Shown here piece after piece: positions 62,511-64,000 of a stretch of 64,000 bases of DNA. A model generated the notes under the pieces. That model saw only the letters and a program-made list of their open reading frames with translations. It had not been told where the DNA came from and ran no database searches. A program made the position numbers and the translations under genes. Source of the stretch: Trinickia terrae (GTDB lineage: Bacteria > Pseudomonadota > Gammaproteobacteria > Burkholderiales > Burkholderiaceae). Position 1 is the first letter of the stretch; each line of letters opens with the position of its first letter. The stretch spans positions 308,055 through 372,054 of the forward strand of contig NZ_SWJE01000004.1 of the NCBI RefSeq assembly GCF_005144415.1, written 5' to 3'.

Positions 62511-63476
62511 TCAGTATTTGCGTTGCGGCAGGATCTGTGCCGCAACACTCATCGGGAACACGGTTTCGTTGGTGACGATGCGCTTGGGCAACTGCTTGCC
62601 CGCGACGACGTCCTTCACCGCGGTCATCAGCTGCGGCCCGAGCAGCGGGCTGCATTCGACGTCGACATTGATCTTGCCCGCGATCATCGCTTCGAAGCCG
62701 CCCTTGGTCGCGTCGAACGAGACGACGTTCACGTCCTTGCCGGGCTTGATGCCCGCTTCCTCCATCGCCTGGATCGCGCCGAGCGCCATGTCGTCGTTGT
62801 GCGCGTAGACGACGTTGATCTGCTTGCCGTAGGTCTTCGCGAACGCCTCCATCACCTGCTTGCCGCCGGCGAGCGTGAAGTCGCCGCTTTGCGACGCGAT
62901 GATCTTGAACTTCGGATCGTTCTTGATGATTTCCATCAGGCCGGAATGACGGTCATTGGCGGGCGCGGAACCGACCGTGCCTTGCAGCTCGGCGATGTTG
63001 ATCGGGCCCGCATCGTTCTTGTAGTGCTCTTCAAGCCAGCGGCCGGCGCGGCGGCCTTCCTCCATGAAGTCGGAGCCGATCATCGTCACATAGAGCGACT
63101 GATCCTTCACGTCGATCGAGCGGTCGGTGAGGATCACCGGAATGTGAGCGTTCTTCGCCTCGGTCAGCACCGGCTCCCAGCCCGATTCGACCACGGGCGA
63201 GAACGCGATCACGTCGACCTTTTGCGCGATGTACGAGCGGATCGCCTTGATCTGGTTTTCCTGCTTTTGCTGCGCGTCGGAGAATTTCAGGTTGATGCCG
63301 GCCTCTTTGGCCGCCTGCTTGACCGACACGGTGTTGGCCGTGCGCCAGGCGCTTTCGGCGCCGACCTGCGCGAAGCCCAGCGTGATCTGCTTTTCCTGCG
63401 CGTGCGCCCCGAGGGCCGCCAGCGATAGTACGCCGCCGATGAGCGCACGAAGTGCCAAGCGTCTGGTGTGTTCCAT
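62511..63476 (-). CDS. ytfQ: Periplasmic sugar-binding protein, YtfQ type
   Basis: This 321-residue RbsB-like protein has a signal peptide (MEHTRRLALRALIGGVL, cleavage near AHAQEK). TLGFAQVGAESAWRTANTVSVKQAAKEAGI, DVIAFSPVVESGWEPVL, TDRSIDV and VVYAHNDDMALGAIQAMEEAG match the galactofuranose-binding YtfQ. GGAGAC precedes the ATG at 63476. First gene of the operon ytfQRT-yjfF-dehydrogenase. Confidence 0.93.
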   Translation of the reverse strand: MEHTRRLALRALIGGVLSLAALGAHAQEKQITLGFAQVGAESAWRTANTVSVKQAAKEAGINLKFSDAQQKQENQIKAIRSYIAQKVDVIAFSPVVESGWEPVLTEAKNAHIPVILTDRSIDVKDQSLYVTMIGSDFMEEGRRAGRWLEEHYKNDAGPINIAELQGTVGSAPANDRHSGLMEIIKNDPKFKIIASQSGDFTLAGGKQVMEAFAKTYGKQINVVYAHNDDMALGAIQAMEEAGIKPGKDVNVVSFDATKGGFEAMIAGKINVDVECSPLLGPQLMTAVKDVVAGKQLPKRIVTNETVFPMSVAAQILPQRKY

Positions 63477-63870
63477 TTCCGTCTCCGATTTTTTAGGGTT
63501 TATTTCGGCGCGGTGCAACTGGGTCCGGCATTCACGGCTAAGCGACGTGACGACGAACGCTAGCGCCACTTTCACAACGACTGCCATTTCAGACGCGTGC
63601 TTTCCAAGCGGTCAGCAGAAGCGCTAATAGCCATACTATATGTAGCACCAGCGCGGGTTTCGACTAGCGTTTTCCCTAGCTTGTTGTCTCAATTAGTCAT
63701 GCTATTTCTGTATCGTGACTTGTACTTACCTCGCTCAGATAGCGGGTTTTCGTGCAAAATCGTAGACTGGCGCGATCAGGCAGCCCCAGAAAAGTTTAGC
63801 TAGAACCTGTAGGTTGCTCGTCAACGGTTTACTTAATAGTCTTACTATACAAAGAAGTCAGGCACACAAC
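63477..63870. promoter_or_regulatory. Divergent control region between ytfQ and the dehydratase gene
   Basis: This 394-base AT-richer gap holds two related 20-base sites, 63626-63645 and 63835-63854, both AATAGnCnTACTATAnnnAG, 15 of 20 bases identical. The second is close to the dehydratase start and the first lies toward ytfQ. They look like binding sites of one regulator controlling both directions. No gene is visible. Confidence 0.6.
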
Positions 63871-64000
63871 ATGACCAACAAACCTCGCAAGCTCCGCTCC
63901 GCCCAATGGTTCGGCACGGCCGACAAGAACGGCTTCATGTACCGCAGCTGGATGAAGAACCAGGGCCTTCCCGATCACGTTTTCGACGGGCGCCCGGTCA
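63871..64000 (+). CDS. IlvD/Edd-family sugar-acid dehydratase, start only
   Basis: The first 43 residues (RSAQWFGTADKNGFMYRSWM, then KNQGLPDHVFDGRPV) match L-arabonate and related pentonate/hexonate dehydratases of the Fe-S IlvD/Edd family. The gene runs off the window. It would act after the sugar dehydrogenase and lactonase to make a 2-keto-3-deoxy acid, which ties the transporter operon to non-phosphorylating arabinose or galactose use. Confidence 0.85.
   Translation, partial: MTNKPRKLRSAQWFGTADKNGFMYRSWMKNQGLPDHVFDGRPV

Overview
The window is high-GC DNA from a Burkholderia-type betaproteobacterium. Evidence for this is the GC-rich codon use, the hpa operon order, the galactofuranose/arabinose uptake genes, and a recurrent intergenic repeat built around the loop GCCGGGCCGCCCCAAG. 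The species cannot be fixed from sequence alone; the pseudomallei/thailandensis/oklahomensis group is a guess.

Region 1 (0-12 kb). A secreted-effector-like F-box protein with thirteen 35-residue repeats (+) precedes an eight-gene minus-strand operon. In transcription order the operon encodes a Lys2/CAR-like adenylation-carrier-reductase enzyme (A-T-R), an aldo/keto reductase, a PAPS-type sulfotransferase, an HK97-fold shell protein (encapsulin-like), an MFS exporter, an APS kinase, a DauA-like FAD amino-acid dehydrogenase and a small BON-domain protein. The likely logic is amino acid to aldehyde to alcohol to sulfate ester, with PAPS made locally and a protein nanocompartment encoded between the enzymes. 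This is the most unusual system in the window. A 123-bp tandem duplication lies just upstream of the first gene.

Region 2 (12.3-17.1 kb). A partly AT-rich accessory insert separates the two biosynthetic halves. It carries a lipoprotein, a lysozyme/transglycosylase-like secreted protein and a purine-nucleoside-permease-like protein, with long sparse intergenic stretches holding inverted repeats.

Region 3 (17.1-41.0 kb). A plus-strand biosynthetic operon encodes a VOC-fold enzyme, an aminotransferase, PabA, PabB, a five-module 5745-residue NRPS with a terminal thioesterase, a JmjC/cupin-8 hydroxylase and an MFS exporter. Read by eye, the adenylation pockets suggest Thr, Ser, Leu, an unassigned residue, and an unusual last pocket lacking Asp235 that resembles p-aminobenzoate pockets. 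The adjacent pabAB genes support that reading. Three condensation domains look like dual epimerisation/condensation types, so D-Thr, D-Ser and D-Leu are predicted. Whether regions 1 and 3 form one pathway is not shown by the sequence.

Region 4 (41-46 kb). Housekeeping and small genes: a saccharopine-dehydrogenase-like protein, an orphan CydX coupled to a P-loop kinase, a lipoprotein, a cupin, a corA relic with an internal deletion, and YciI.

Region 5 (46-52 kb). The homoprotocatechuate meta-cleavage operon hpaG1-G2-E-D-F-H-I is divergent from its MarR-type regulator hpaR.

Region 6 (52-57 kb). Molybdenum module: a fused permease-ATPase transporter, its binding protein, a divergent sulfite-oxidase-like protein and a NifQ-like protein; then msrC and a decayed ferredoxin-NADP reductase.

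Region 7 (57.6-64 kb). Non-phosphorylating pentose/galactose use: a sugar 1-dehydrogenase, the ABC transporter ytfQRT-yjfF, and the start of a divergent IlvD/Edd-type sugar-acid dehydratase that runs off the window.
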